From contig NW_022985450.1 in the NCBI RefSeq assembly GCF_010093595.1, positions 1,312,183 to 1,325,604 on the forward strand: DNA of 13,422 nt, written 5' to 3'. Numbering within the stretch: the stretch's first letter is position 1; each line of letters opens with the position of its first letter. Of this stretch, positions 1-8,008 are shown in pieces. Both the position numbers and the translations under genes were made by a program. Origin of the DNA: Mytilinidion resinicola. Taxonomy: Eukaryota; Ascomycota; Dothideomycetes; Mytilinidiales; Mytilinidiaceae. The notes below the pieces were generated by a model. The model saw only the letters and a program-made list of their open reading frames with translations. It searched no databases and was not told where the DNA came from.

Positions 1-1392
1 AAGGCTTGTAACCTGATCGCGCAATAACACAGCCCTATGCATCTGCATCTCAGCGCCTCTAACAAGCGAATCAAGCGACTCAAGAATCGCAGTAGGAGAG
101 CTATGTTGATGCATTTGAATGCGATTACGAATTAAAGCTGACTGAGAGCCTAGCTCAAGAGCATTGCTTAGTGTTTTTGATTCCCATTGAGCCTCCACGG
201 CGGGAGGCGACGGCGTACGAAGCACAACATCAAGCTTTGAGAGCACTGCCTCTGGATCAAGCGGCACAAGGCCGGCGCCTCGAAAGCTTGCGCAAATATT
301 GCTCTTTATAAACGAGTTGTCAAATGCTGCTTTAAAAGCTGGTAGGAACTCAAGCTTCGTGATGTGGTTAATGTGGTTGCGCGCTAGATCCTCAATTTGG
401 CGACCGTACGCTTTTTTCAACGGCGCAAAACAGCCTACATCAAGCGGCTGCAATAGATGCGAGGCGTGCGGCGGCATACATAGCGTGATAATATTGTTCT
501 CCTTGCAAAGCTCTTTAAATTCGAGCGAGTTGTGGCTCTCATAACCGTCCAAAATAAGCAAGCGATATGCGCCTACGGTGCGGTCCTTTGTATGCGTATT
601 GAAATGTTGCAGCCATGCAATACCAAGCTTATTTATCGTCCAGCCGTTGTCGCTTACTGCTATAGCCTAGTCTGGCGGTATATCGCTGCCCTCGTACCAT
701 GCAGAGAGGTGGTATTTGCCCGCAAGGATGATGAACGGCGGGATTGCCCACCCACAAGCGTTGATGGCCTTGATTACGGTGGCCCACTCGCGATCGCCTG
801 GTTGTATAGCTTTTGGTCGATTCCGTCTCTCGGAGCCTGTAACAACTACTCCTGTTGAGATAACACCCATCTGGAAGCCGGTTTTATCGAAGTTGTAGGA
901 GTCGTCATCTGTAATACCGTACTTCGCCTTTATATTGCGCACAAGCTCAAACCACAGCGCAATAATCCTTAGATCTTCGCATAGGGCTCTCTGGTAATTG
1001 TACTTTCGATTAAACCGTGTTTGAAGCTCATTAGTCCGCTTGACAAAGTTGTATGGCCAGTTCTTGCCAACCTGGCCGGCACCGCGCTCATTTAGCAGCT
1101 TATTGGCCATATCTTGTACAGCGCTCAGCCGCGGTGCAAACCCTCTCGAATCCAGGTCAATTATATGTTAAATAACAACTAATTCCTCCAGCTTTGTAAG
1201 CTTCTTTGAATTGGGCTCGCAATCGCGTCGGGCGGTTGTTCCGGCGCGTCGTCGTCGTAGGGTTGTTCGGGGGACGTTGTATGTTGCAACAGCGCGTCGC
1301 ACGCTCTTAAACTGCTTTTTATCGATTGCTGAGATAGCTATGCATATCTGGCCTTCTTTTTAAATTGATTGCGTATTGCGTTGTTGAGGCAT
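1..1392 (-). pseudogene. pogo/Fot1-like transposase (DDE superfamily), three premature stops, C-terminus beyond window
   Basis: The protein would bind its element's TIRs and cut and reinsert the transposon at TA in the nucleus. The start chosen is the ATG at 1390-1392, a short distance inside the TIR. From there 464 codons stay in one frame to base 1. The N-terminus has a psq-type helix-turn-helix (VPRTTLRRR) and a CENP-B-like DNA-binding stretch (GKNWPYNFVKR). The DDE domain keeps all three acidic residues: Asp 169 in NFDKTGF (886-888), Asp 282 in LLILDGYESH (547-549) and Asp 318 in LLQPLDVGCFAPL (439-441). The last two are separated by 35 residues, the family's DD35D spacing. Three stops interrupt the frame: TAA at 1360-1362, TAA at 1168-1170 and TAG just before 667 (in ...IPPD*AIAVSDNGW). 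Each is explained by one C:G to T:A change (Gln to stop twice, Trp to stop once). The copy is therefore lightly mutated and inactive as read, unless this reference contains errors. Confidence 0.88.
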
Positions 1393-1429
1393 GGTGGTTG
1401 AAAGTTAACGGAGCGCGTTCCGGTGATGA

Positions 1430-1477
1430 GGTGGGCCACTCGCTTGGGTGGGCCGCTCGCTTGTGGAGTACGTTACT
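1430..1477 (-). repeat. Probable terminal inverted repeat of the pogo element with two tandem 17-bp subrepeats
   Basis: Two direct copies of a 17-bp unit (ggtgggccactcgcttg type) lie at 1430-1446 and 1447-1463 and differ at one base (A at 1438, G at 1455). They are followed by tggagtacgttact at 1464-1477, where the element ends. Repeated subunits in a TIR are plausible transposase-binding sites. The location, between the transposase start and the jump in base composition, supports a TIR. The other TIR is outside the window, so inversion could not be verified. Confidence 0.65.
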
Positions 1478-1800
1478 ATTTTAGCTAAAGTATACCTAAG
1501 ATTATATTATATCTCGCCGTGTTAGTTATATCTATGCTAATAGTTTCTCTATATTTATTAATCTGTATAACACCTAGTTAAGTTTCTATAGTTACTTTTC
1601 CGCTACTATATTGCATAGGGGTACTATCTACTATATATAGCCTATAGGGTCTGTTTTTCTATTGCTAAGGAATCCGGTTTTTCCTAATAAAGTTATAGGA
1701 TATAAAATTTCCTTACGCGCTACTATCTAGCAGTGCCTTTGCAGGATTCCTACTAATTTTAACTAATAGAATTATATATCTATAGTTCTGGATAGGAATA
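1478..1800 (-). pseudogene. Retropepsin-like aspartic protease of the gypsy element, truncated
   Basis: Cleaves the Gag-Pol polyprotein during particle maturation. Seen on the minus strand: ALLDSSA followed by a stop and GNFI (catalytic Asp codon at 1725-1727; the usual DSGA reads DSSA), then TPMQYSSGKVTIET and finally NIILGIL, matching the C-terminal ILGxxWL motif of gypsy proteases. The Gly-to-Ser change in the active loop and several TAG/TAA codons fit G:C to A:T decay. The protease frame is offset by +1 from the gag frame. This could be an indel or a natural gag-pol shift; decay prevents a decision. The coding sequence stops within a few codons of the pogo terminus at 1477. Confidence 0.75.
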
Positions 1801-1829
1801 GAGTTAAGCTATATTGCTAGGCTTCTTTT

Positions 1830-4122
1830 TTTCTCTATAATATGGGCTTTTCCCACTAAAGTGGCGATAGTTGCGGTTTATATTCCTTTATCCGTGGCTG
1901 CTTTATAGGACCTTATTCTTAGCTGCTCTAGCTATCCTATTGCGTAAGCGCCTTTTTGTTTTTAGCTATTCTTATAGCTAATAGTTTATATATTTCTTCT
2001 TATAATATACTAGATATAAGTCCTAATAGTATATTCGCCAGTTTTTACCTTTTCTGCAGTCTATTAGGTACTAAGGGTTTAGAACTATAGTAGCTACTCC
2101 TATAAATTTATCCTTCTTGCCTATAATATAGTGTTCTATTTCTTTAGCCAATACTAGTTGTATAATAATATAGTATCTAGTTTAGTGTAGAAACTACCTT
2201 TAGTATTTCTTTTTAGTTATATACTTGCTACACTTATCCTTAATATATAATACCTAAGATATCTATCTATAGAATAGGTGGTTCTTATCTAACTATTAGT
2301 CCTTCCTATTATAAACGCCTATTTCGCTAATAGAGTGCAATACCCCGTATATTTTAGTTTCTATAGTAGTTCTATATAGTTCTAGCGGCTCTTGCACTAG
2401 TCTAATACTAAATTCCCTATTACTAGTCTACTTACTTAGTTTACAATCTTTATTACTATTATAGTACTTATTGCTGTATTCTATAGGCAACTTGTTATCT
2501 ATTTCTTACTAGATATTAGTGCTCCTTTTTTTTAGCATAGCTAACCTTATATAGGTTTCGGTGGCGGTGGCTGTTGCTGTTGTCCCTGCGGTTACAGCTA
2601 TTCTTACCCCCTCTTCCTTAACAAGTTATCCGGTAATTCTTTCTATTACTTATAGGAACCTGTAACTAGCTAGTTCTTTTAGCTCTGCGCCTGCTGTAGT
2701 ATTTTTAGCCTTTTATACTTCTTAGCCTGCGTTAAGGCATATAAGAGTTGTTTTAGCGCTTTTTTTATATATAGCTAAGACCTTAATAACCTATAACTCT
2801 GTTTATAGTAACTTAGGTTCTATATTATTTTATAGCTTAGGTATATTAGTTTAGGGTTTAGATCGCGGTTTAATTATCTGGAACACCTTATCCGTTTCTA
2901 ATAGGTAGTTAATTTCTATCTCCTTAGGTTTTATATTATAGTAGTCGCCTATAGGATTGCTATTATACTTTTTATTCCTTATTATAGCAATAGTGCGTAC
3001 TCTTTTCGGCGCCGTCGGGTAGTATCCTGTTGTTTGTTTATCCGACTAATAGGTAAAGCAGTTGTTTTTATAGTACGCGGTCTATAATACAGAATTATAG
3101 CGGTCTATATTTACTTTTATTATAACTACTGCTATTTAATTGTTTCCCGGGCACTTATTAGTAAAGTGGCCGATCTCTCCGCATAATAGGCACGCTCCCT
3201 TATAGCATCTGTCTAGCCTTTTTTTATTAGTTATCGGATTTCCCTTAGAATTGTTGCGTTGTTTTATAATATTAATTTTTATGCAATCTCTATAGTTGCG
3301 GTTTATTACTTTTAGTTTTAGCCTTGCCAGCTAGGCGTAGGAATATAGTCCTTTCTTATCTGCCCGTTCTAGTTATTATTTATACTATTAACTATTAATT
3401 TATATAGCTATTTCCTTAAGTTTATAGAGTATTAGAGGCCTTTTACCTTATATAATTTTATTCTTAATATCTACTTTAAGACCTCTATAGTACTATACTC
3501 TTAGAGCTTTATTTCTCTATAATAGCTTAGACGCGATTTGCATAAATTCTAAAGTATAGCGGCTGGTTAAGCCCTTCTGCTTTAGAACAGCAATCTATTA
3601 TTCCGCTGTCTATTCTTTATTGGTGTCTCCAAAAGTTATCCGGAGCGTAGCTTTAAAGTTCTTATAGTTGCTAAATATAATATTAGTTTCTAGTTTTTAC
3701 TTATCCGCGTCGGTGTTGCTAAGCTAGTCTATAAGCATTAGGTTAAACTAGTTAAATACTTCTTTCTTTAAAAAGGTTGCTGCTATATAGACTTTATTAG
3801 ATTTAAATATAAGACTGTTCTAATTTATGCGCAAGTATAGCCTTATCTGTATTATAGATGCTTATAAAGCTCCTCTGTTACTAGTAAACTCTTTAGGTTT
3901 ATTTATTTTATAGCCTTTATAGCTAACTGCTCTGCTAGTTATAAGCTCTTTTTAGACAACCTAGAGATTCCCCTATAGGGCTAGAATCTTATTATCCTTA
4001 GTATTGCTAGCTTTTTCTAGTATTTATAGACGTGTAAGCAAGGCCTACATGCGTGTTACTACCTTAGTTATAGTTAGAGTTAGTCTAGTAGTTATACTAC
4101 CTAAAGGGGTTAGTAGAGCTAT
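1830..4122 (-). pseudogene. Gag polyprotein of Ty3/gypsy element, with unusually long C-terminal extension
   Basis: Gag packages retroelement RNA into cytoplasmic particles. The frame is continuous in sense but broken by many TAA/TAG codons. A start is inferred at 4120-4122, where ATA (probably decayed ATG) precedes Ala-Leu. Gypsy-type capsid text follows, such as KPKEFTSNRGAL and FGDTNKE. A perfect CX2CX4HX4C zinc knuckle, CLLCGEIGHFTNKC, is encoded at 3151-3192 (about residue 311). The same frame remains protein-like for roughly 430-450 more residues toward 1830, including a Thr/Ala-alternating tract (about 2565-2600) and stretches such as PRIKEYKPQLSPL. That tail is long compared with ordinary gypsy gags, and its function is not recognised. 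The frame boundary with the protease near 1800 is approximate. Confidence 0.75.
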
Positions 4123-4370
4123 TTTAATTAATTGTTTATATGCAACTCCTTTAATATAGCAGTATTTAAAGTATAATAGGTTATTTTTTCTATACTTTCT
4201 AAGTGTCTTACACTAAGGCAGGGTATAGAGCAAGTTATTATTAGGGTGCAATAGTTTTTAAAAGGTAAGGCAAGATTAATCTTAGGTATAAGACGGGGTT
4301 ATTACTTTTAATAGGTAGTATTAAAGTTTTAAGTTAAATATAAGGTTCCTATCTATATATATGAGCGTTC

Positions 4371-4382
4371 TTATATATAAAA
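4371..4382 (-). promoter_or_regulatory. TATA box of the gypsy LTR promoter
   Basis: A ttatatataa core read on the minus strand, about 250 bp upstream of the inferred gag start at 4122 and just downstream of the GC-rich presumed U3. Position and orientation suit the retroelement promoter. The surrounding sequence is TA-rich, so chance occurrence is possible. Confidence 0.4.
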
Positions 4383-4419
4383 GCTCCGTCCTAAGAAACC
4401 TGTCTGCTCGTCCGGCTTA

Positions 4420-4474
4420 CAGCCTCGAGCTCCTCGAGCTCTCTTGTGGCTCGCAGCCTCGAGCTCCTCGAACT
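4420..4474. repeat. Two 21-bp direct repeats with internal CTCGAG palindromes
   Basis: The motif cagcctcgagctcctcga(g/a)ct occurs at 4420-4440 and 4454-4474, a 34-bp period with one mismatch. Each copy contains ctcgagctcctcgag-like palindromic sequence. It lies in the presumed U3 of the gypsy LTR, where short repeats often act as enhancers; that role is inferred. Confidence 0.6.
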
Positions 4475-4505
4475 ATCACGTGACCTCGTTCCCATGATGT
4501 CCTAT

Positions 4506-4551
4506 TCTTAGATTGTTCCCATCCACCAGCAGTCTGTAAGGGAATCTAAGA
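4506..4551. repeat. Inverted repeat (9-bp perfect core) in the presumed U3
   Basis: The arms tcttagatt at 4506-4514 and aatctaaga at 4543-4551 are perfect reverse complements, extended by CCC (4518-4520) and GGG (4540-4542) with a small bulge. A second, overlapping hairpin joins aggga (4539-4543) to tccct (4552-4556). Both could form a stem in DNA or in a read-through RNA. Function unknown. Confidence 0.5.
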
Positions 4552-4570
4552 TCCCTATACGTCCGACACG

Positions 4571-5990
4571 TGACCCTTTTAGTCCCGTGACCTAATCCTG
4601 CGTAATTAGCCTTATCTGCTTACTTATCTCCACGAGTGCCTCTGCGCTTAAGTGGTTTATATTAAAGGTTATAACAGTTCTATAGGTAAATACCCGTCTT
4701 TCTCTATCTACTAGCTATATTAGAAGAAGTTATAGCCTTCTTCTATGCCACCTAAAAGGTCCTAAAGAAGTCTCTTTTTATAAAGCGGGAGAATTCTTTA
4801 TAATTTATTATAAACCGGTTTAATTTATTAGAATAGTAAATAGCTAAGGGGGCGAAGAAAGAAACGTTTAATAGCTGCAGGCGGTGTGTTAAATAAGGCG
4901 GGTATATAGCCAGGAGAATCCTGTTGCTAATACAGTAGTTAATAAACTTTATATTTATATAAAAGCCGTGGCTATTAATAAGCAACATTTTTTACTCTTT
5001 ATTAGCTTTAGCCTTTATCTCTTAATTAAAGATCTTTAACTAAGTAAGGCCTAGGTTATTATTAGTCTATCCGGTTAGTATTAATATAAAAAAGCAGGCA
5101 TATTTATCCGGATTAAAATCCGTAAGCTATATATCCTATATATTATTTGTTCTAGCTTAATAGATAAGTATTAGAGGAAGTGCCATATTATCTGTATAGA
5201 TAGCTGCTACTACAGTAATCTACTTTCTATTGCTATCTTATATAATATAGCGCATCCTTCCTAACTTATAGGCAAGCTTGCTAAAAATTCTCTTCTTCTT
5301 AACTAATTTTCTAATAAGAAATCCTTTCTCATCTATATTATATGTATTTCCTAGCTGGATATTATATTAATCTCTCTTGCAACTAAGAAGCTTAAAGTAG
5401 AGGCTGTAGTAGAGGGCAGAATTAGCCCTTTTCCGTTCCTTATTAATAGGAAGAAGGTAGGCTGATTTGAGGTGTTTGGAATTTGAATGGACCCAGCGTG
5501 AAACCCAGTAGATTCCTGGCATTCTCCCAGCTAAATCCTGGGCGAGATTTCGTATCATTTGATGCGTAGGAGGCAAGCCTCTTTCGGAGAGGTTGTTGAT
5601 GTATTTGATGAGAGCCTTAGTCTTGCCAGGAGAGAGGAGCTTTTGAGAATTGTAGGCCTCAGCCTTTGACTTCGTGATTCCTCGGTACCTCCGTGAGAGC
5701 GTGGTTCTGTTAATCCCATGCTTCTTTGCGACCTCAGTATACATCTTCTTCTCCATTAAATCAAGCTCCGCGAACGCAGCTTCCATTGCATCCATTTTCG
5801 AAGGAAATCTGTGTATTTTTGGTGGAGTTGTGCGGTGTTGAAGCTTGAGAGAAAAAGCGGTGAGGGGCCTCCGAGACCGTGCATGAGGTGGTAGCGTGCA
5901 CGAGCCGGTCGCCACTTCTAGCGCTCACAGTTCTACGGTACGGCTACGTAAGCCTTCACACACAGAGTATATATACGGCGTACGTAGCCT
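4571..5990 (-). mobile_element. Second pogo/Fot1-like DNA transposon, half RIP-mutated (ends approximate)
   Basis: A minus-strand Tc1/mariner-type element distinct in sequence from the one at 1-1477. The transposase runs from 5795 down to about 4671. The 5' terminal part may include the inverted-repeat arms ggctacgtaagcc (5942-5954) and ggcgtacgtagcc (5977-5989), which differ at one position when one arm is reverse-complemented. No convincing counterpart was found near 4570-4670, so neither boundary is proven. The interior changes sharply from normal composition (above about 5460) to TA-rich decayed sequence (below about 5455). Confidence 0.6.
4671..5795 (-). pseudogene. Fot1-like transposase, N-terminal half clean, catalytic half decayed
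   Basis: The start chosen is the ATG at 5793-5795 (MDAMEAAFAELD); an in-frame upstream ATG at 5915 gives a less family-like leader. The N-terminus carries a helix-turn-helix (EVAKKHGINRTTLSRRYRG) and a CENP-B-type second DNA-binding part ending near IYWVSRW. The frame is open to 5367, then interrupted by many TAG/TAA codons. The DDE domain is recognisable: first Asp kept in NIDEKGF (5331-5333). The second reads Asn in LLINSHG (4974-4976) and the third reads Asn in LQLLNV; both are single G-to-A changes and the DD35D spacing is preserved. The C-terminus is recognisable to around 4671 after a frame change near 4755 (AITSSNIAS, KTGIYL). The copy is catalytically dead. Confidence 0.85.
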
Positions 5991-6193
5991 AGATAGATGC
6001 TCATCCAATACATCACTTACCTCGTTCAATGCATTGTTTCACCTCCATCCTCAATGTCTCTTTCAAATGCTAGGATGGCAACCGGGAAAACTTCGGGTAG
6101 CCGCGCCTACGAAGTAAAACCTCTCCGCACTTCTCCTCCGCTTCCTCATCACCTACCCCTTTTCAACAACCATCAGATCGCAACCCGAATAGT
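5796..6193. promoter_or_regulatory. Transposon 5' end and upstream region of the BTB gene
   Basis: About 400 bp without a supported gene. The left part holds the non-coding 5' end of the Fot1-like element, with inverted arms at 5942-5954 and 5977-5989 flanking a TATA-like gtatatatac (about 5968-5976). The right part has features of a fungal promoter reading rightward: a CCAAT box at 6005-6009 and pyrimidine-rich stretches around 6118-6165 just before the BTB start. The TATA-like element could serve either direction. Open frames here (for example 5896-6117 and 5997-6257 on plus) show no family features and overlap these elements. Confidence 0.4.
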
Positions 6194-7300
6194 ATGGCGG
6201 AAGCGTCTCGCAAAAAGCTGCTGGACTCGCTCAAAGGGTAGGTCTCCGATGTGTTAGATCGGCATTTCGTGCTTGAGCAAAATCTGAAAATCCACCCGCT
6301 AATAGTGTCAAAGCTCCTTCGCATCAAGCAACTACTCTGATCTCATCATCACCTGCGGTAGCGACTCTTACAATGTCCACAAGATGATTGTTTGTTCTCG
6401 CTGCGACTTCTTCGCTCGGGCTGTCCGATTCTCTGTTGGGAAGGTATGCTTGCTCGATATTATTATGCCGCCTGTGCGGTCATGCGACTTTACGAACCGG
6501 CATCGTAGAATGCGGAGGGAATGTTGCAGCGCTCGGCTCATACCTCTTTTCTCTTTAACCTAGTGGTCTCGCACTAGGACTCTAGGATCGATACCTGTTT
6601 CCTTACAAGCGTACTTTGAGGTGCAATGGAGCTAATATATTTGCAGGAAGCCCACGATGGAAAGATCGACCTCCCAGAGGATGAGCCGGCCATTGTCAAG
6701 CTGCTGATGCAGTATCTCTACGAGGGTGAATACGATCCGGCCTTGCCTCCTGAGGGTGGCTTGCAGGTTTCAGTAGTCGCAGCTACCACTTCTCCCGAGA
6801 CCGTGCAGGGGATAGCACAGAAGCCGACTATGGAATTTCCACACAGTTGCTCCACATTTCCCTACCATAGATGCTGCTCTACTGTCTGCCCTCATCATAC
6901 CTGTGGCATTCATTGTGGTGCAAACTGCCGCGACTTTACTTGCAAGATATGCAGCCCCCCATTACCTCCTCTCTACGGTACTGCCGACCAGCTCCTCACC
7001 CACGCCAAGATGTACGAGATTGGGGAAAAGTACGATGTTATTGGCCTGAAGGACCTATCTCAAGAGAAATTCAGTCGCACTTGCGGACTCTTCTGGAACG
7101 ACCCCAAGTTTCCAGTCGCCGCCCATCATGCCTTCTCCACCACACCGGATCACGACAAGGGTCTGAGGGATCTCGTCTTCAAGACCTTATCTGACCACCT
7201 GGAGCTCATTGATAAACCGGAGATCGAAGCTGTCTTGACGGAGTTTAATGGCCTTGCGTTCGGACTCCTAAAGGAGAAGAAGCAGCAAGGTTGGCGCTAG
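6194..7300 (+). CDS. BTB/POZ domain protein, three exons, apparently intact (270 aa)
   Basis: Exons are 6194-6237, 6329-6443 and 6647-7300. Intron 1 (6238-6328) starts GTAGGT, has GCTAAT at 6298-6303 and ends AG. Intron 2 (6444-6646) starts GTATGC, has GCTAAT at 6631-6636 and ends TTGCAG. The spliced product is 270 residues with no internal stop. The start has A at -3 and G at +4. The BTB fold spans about residues 16-85: YSDLIITCGSDSYNVHKMIV, then FFARAVRF, then DLPEDEPAIVKLLMQYLYEG across the exon 2/3 junction. A Cys/His-rich insert at about residues 119-155 (nine Cys, five His) precedes a conserved second half (LLTHAKMYEIGEKYDVIGLK). BTB domains mediate protein pairing, often as Cullin-3 adaptors or transcription cofactors; the partner here is unknown. 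The gene shows no RIP signature although transposons flank it on the left and a pseudogene on the right. Confidence 0.85.
6556..6595 (+). other. tRNA-like or SINE-like remnant with hairpin inside BTB intron 2
   Basis: A perfect 7-bp stem, cctagtg (6559-6565) with cactagg (6572-6578) around a 6-base loop, resembles a D-arm. The sequence taacctagtgg (6556-6566) fits the pol III A-box consensus with one mismatch, and ggatcgatacc (6585-6595) resembles a B box with two mismatches. The spacing (about 29 bases) is shorter than in a real tRNA, and no acceptor stem was found. It is at best a degenerate tRNA-derived fragment and may be chance. Confidence 0.2.
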
Positions 7301-8008
7301 GCCCGTTGCTGAATCCATGGTGCTGCCTAGATGCTATGGCATGGTAAGTGAATCTAGCCAGCAGCTCGGAGGATGTCATAGGGTTTTCCGGCAACTGCAG
7401 TGGGTGAAGCACTACCTCTCACGACGCGTCACGGTTGACATGCAGGCTGTCATCTGGGCCAGTTTGAGCTGACATCTCATCACTCCAGCCAACTCTATCC
7501 CACTGCTCCTCTGTATACCAGTACAAATTTTCAGAATTAGGGCTGATAAAGATGCGTCATAACTGTATGCTATGAGGTGCTAATCCTGGTATGTACCGAC
7601 TCTGATCATAGGGACTAGTACGAAGGGTATCAGTGCCACGGTCCAAAGAATTCCATGGGTGGCTGTATGCGCTGGGCGATGGTGGGAGCGCGAGGATCGT
7701 GAGAGCGCGAGGATTGTGCGAACTCTTGGCGTACGCTTTACCTCCCTTAGACTAGCATATGGCAGTATCGCTCATCGATTGAGACCCTCAGCGACCACCC
7801 ATTGCAATAGATTTTACCTCTGGGGTGAGTGCGTACTAATTGCTTATCACTATTGGGCCTTACTCTGGCTCGCGTTCCGTATACTAGCCAGTGTCACCGG
7901 CTCTAGTCATCGTCGCTGCTCGACCTTTTCGCTCTTCCAACCGCACCACCCTCTTCGATCAGCACACCAACGTGCCGGACCTCGCCCGAACCATAATCTA
8001 TCTCCGCC
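7301..8008 (+). other. Intergenic region between BTB gene and HET pseudogene; no gene recognised
   Basis: About 700 bp of ordinary composition with no RIP signature. It presumably holds the 3' UTR of the BTB gene and the upstream region of the HET gene; the final 100 bases are pyrimidine-rich, typical of fungal promoters. A plus-strand open frame at 7659-8150 shows no recognisable domain, is low in conserved character and overlaps the HET start in another frame, so it is not called. A short tandem repeat lies at 7686-7719. Confidence 0.5.
7686..7719. repeat. Two tandem 17-bp repeats
   Basis: The unit gagcgcgaggatcgtga at 7686-7702 is repeated at 7703-7719 with two mismatches. It lies in the non-coding stretch upstream of the HET pseudogene. 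No role is evident. Confidence 0.7.

Larger units (their letters stand above)
1..1477 (-). mobile_element. pogo/Fot1-like DNA transposon, partial (5' end inside window, 3' end beyond base 1)
   Basis: A Tc1/mariner-superfamily (pogo/Fot1 branch) cut-and-paste transposon, read on the minus strand. The transposase reading frame starts at 1392 and runs off the window at base 1. Upstream of it, 1430-1477 looks like the terminal inverted repeat: two tandem 17-bp units followed by a short unique end. The element stops next to a TA-containing sequence (around 1477-1480). Beyond that the composition changes abruptly to TA-rich retroelement sequence, which fits the TA target preference of this superfamily. 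Base composition is ordinary, with TCA and TGA common, unlike the adjoining retroelement, so this copy is probably much younger. The matching TIR must lie left of the window and was not seen. Confidence 0.85.
4250..4568 (-). repeat. Probable 5' LTR of the minus-strand gypsy element
   Basis: This is inferred from position and content. In the minus direction it could begin with TGT at about 4568. It contains a GC-rich U3 with hairpins and CACGTG elements, then a TATA box (ttttatatataa type) at about 4371-4382, then AT-rich R/U5-like sequence ending upstream of gag at 4122. The TATA box points toward gag, as expected. The second LTR is absent, so the ends could not be confirmed by comparing copies, and no primer-binding site was identified with confidence. 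The border with the neighbouring Fot1-like element, somewhere between 4568 and 4671, is likewise unresolved. Confidence 0.4.
1478..4570 (-). mobile_element. Ty3/gypsy LTR retrotransposon, RIP-degraded, LTR-gag-protease half
   Basis: A decayed retroelement on the minus strand. In its own direction it contains a probable 5' LTR (about 4568 to 4250), a leader, gag (from about 4122), and the protease (about 1800 to 1478). Reverse transcriptase, RNase H, integrase and the 3' LTR are absent from the window. The protease ends at an ILGI-type motif directly against the pogo transposon, so the rest probably lies left of base 1. The region is extremely rich in TA, with dozens of TAA/TAG codons replacing Gln, Trp and Arg positions, while the frame is otherwise kept over long distances. 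Gag and protease motifs differ from those of the element at 9258-13058, so these are different families. Confidence 0.85.

Noticed and set aside
299..898. Plus-strand open frames at 299-544, 532-858 and 716-898
   Set aside because: They are antisense to the pogo transposase, whose minus-strand frame has clear motifs and catalytic residues; these frames show none.
1700..1850. Programmed gag-pol frameshift in the minus-strand gypsy
   Set aside because: The frame offset is real, but decay prevents recognising a slippery site, and an indel explains it equally well.
1478..4380. Very TA-rich sequence as mitochondrial DNA or a centromere
   Set aside because: Translation shows ordered gag and protease motifs with C-to-T-type stops, so it is a RIP-degraded retroelement.
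5896..6257. Plus-strand frames at 5896-6117 and 5997-6257
   Set aside because: They overlap the transposon 5' end, the BTB upstream region and BTB exon 1 in other frames and contain no recognisable domain.
6626..6646. ATG at 6626 as the BTB gene start
   Set aside because: It lies inside intron 2 next to the branch site and TTGCAG acceptor. Splicing from 6194 gives the missing first half of the BTB domain in frame.
6871..7194. Plus-strand frame overlapping the BTB gene
   Set aside because: It is an alternative frame within BTB exon 3, without recognisable features.
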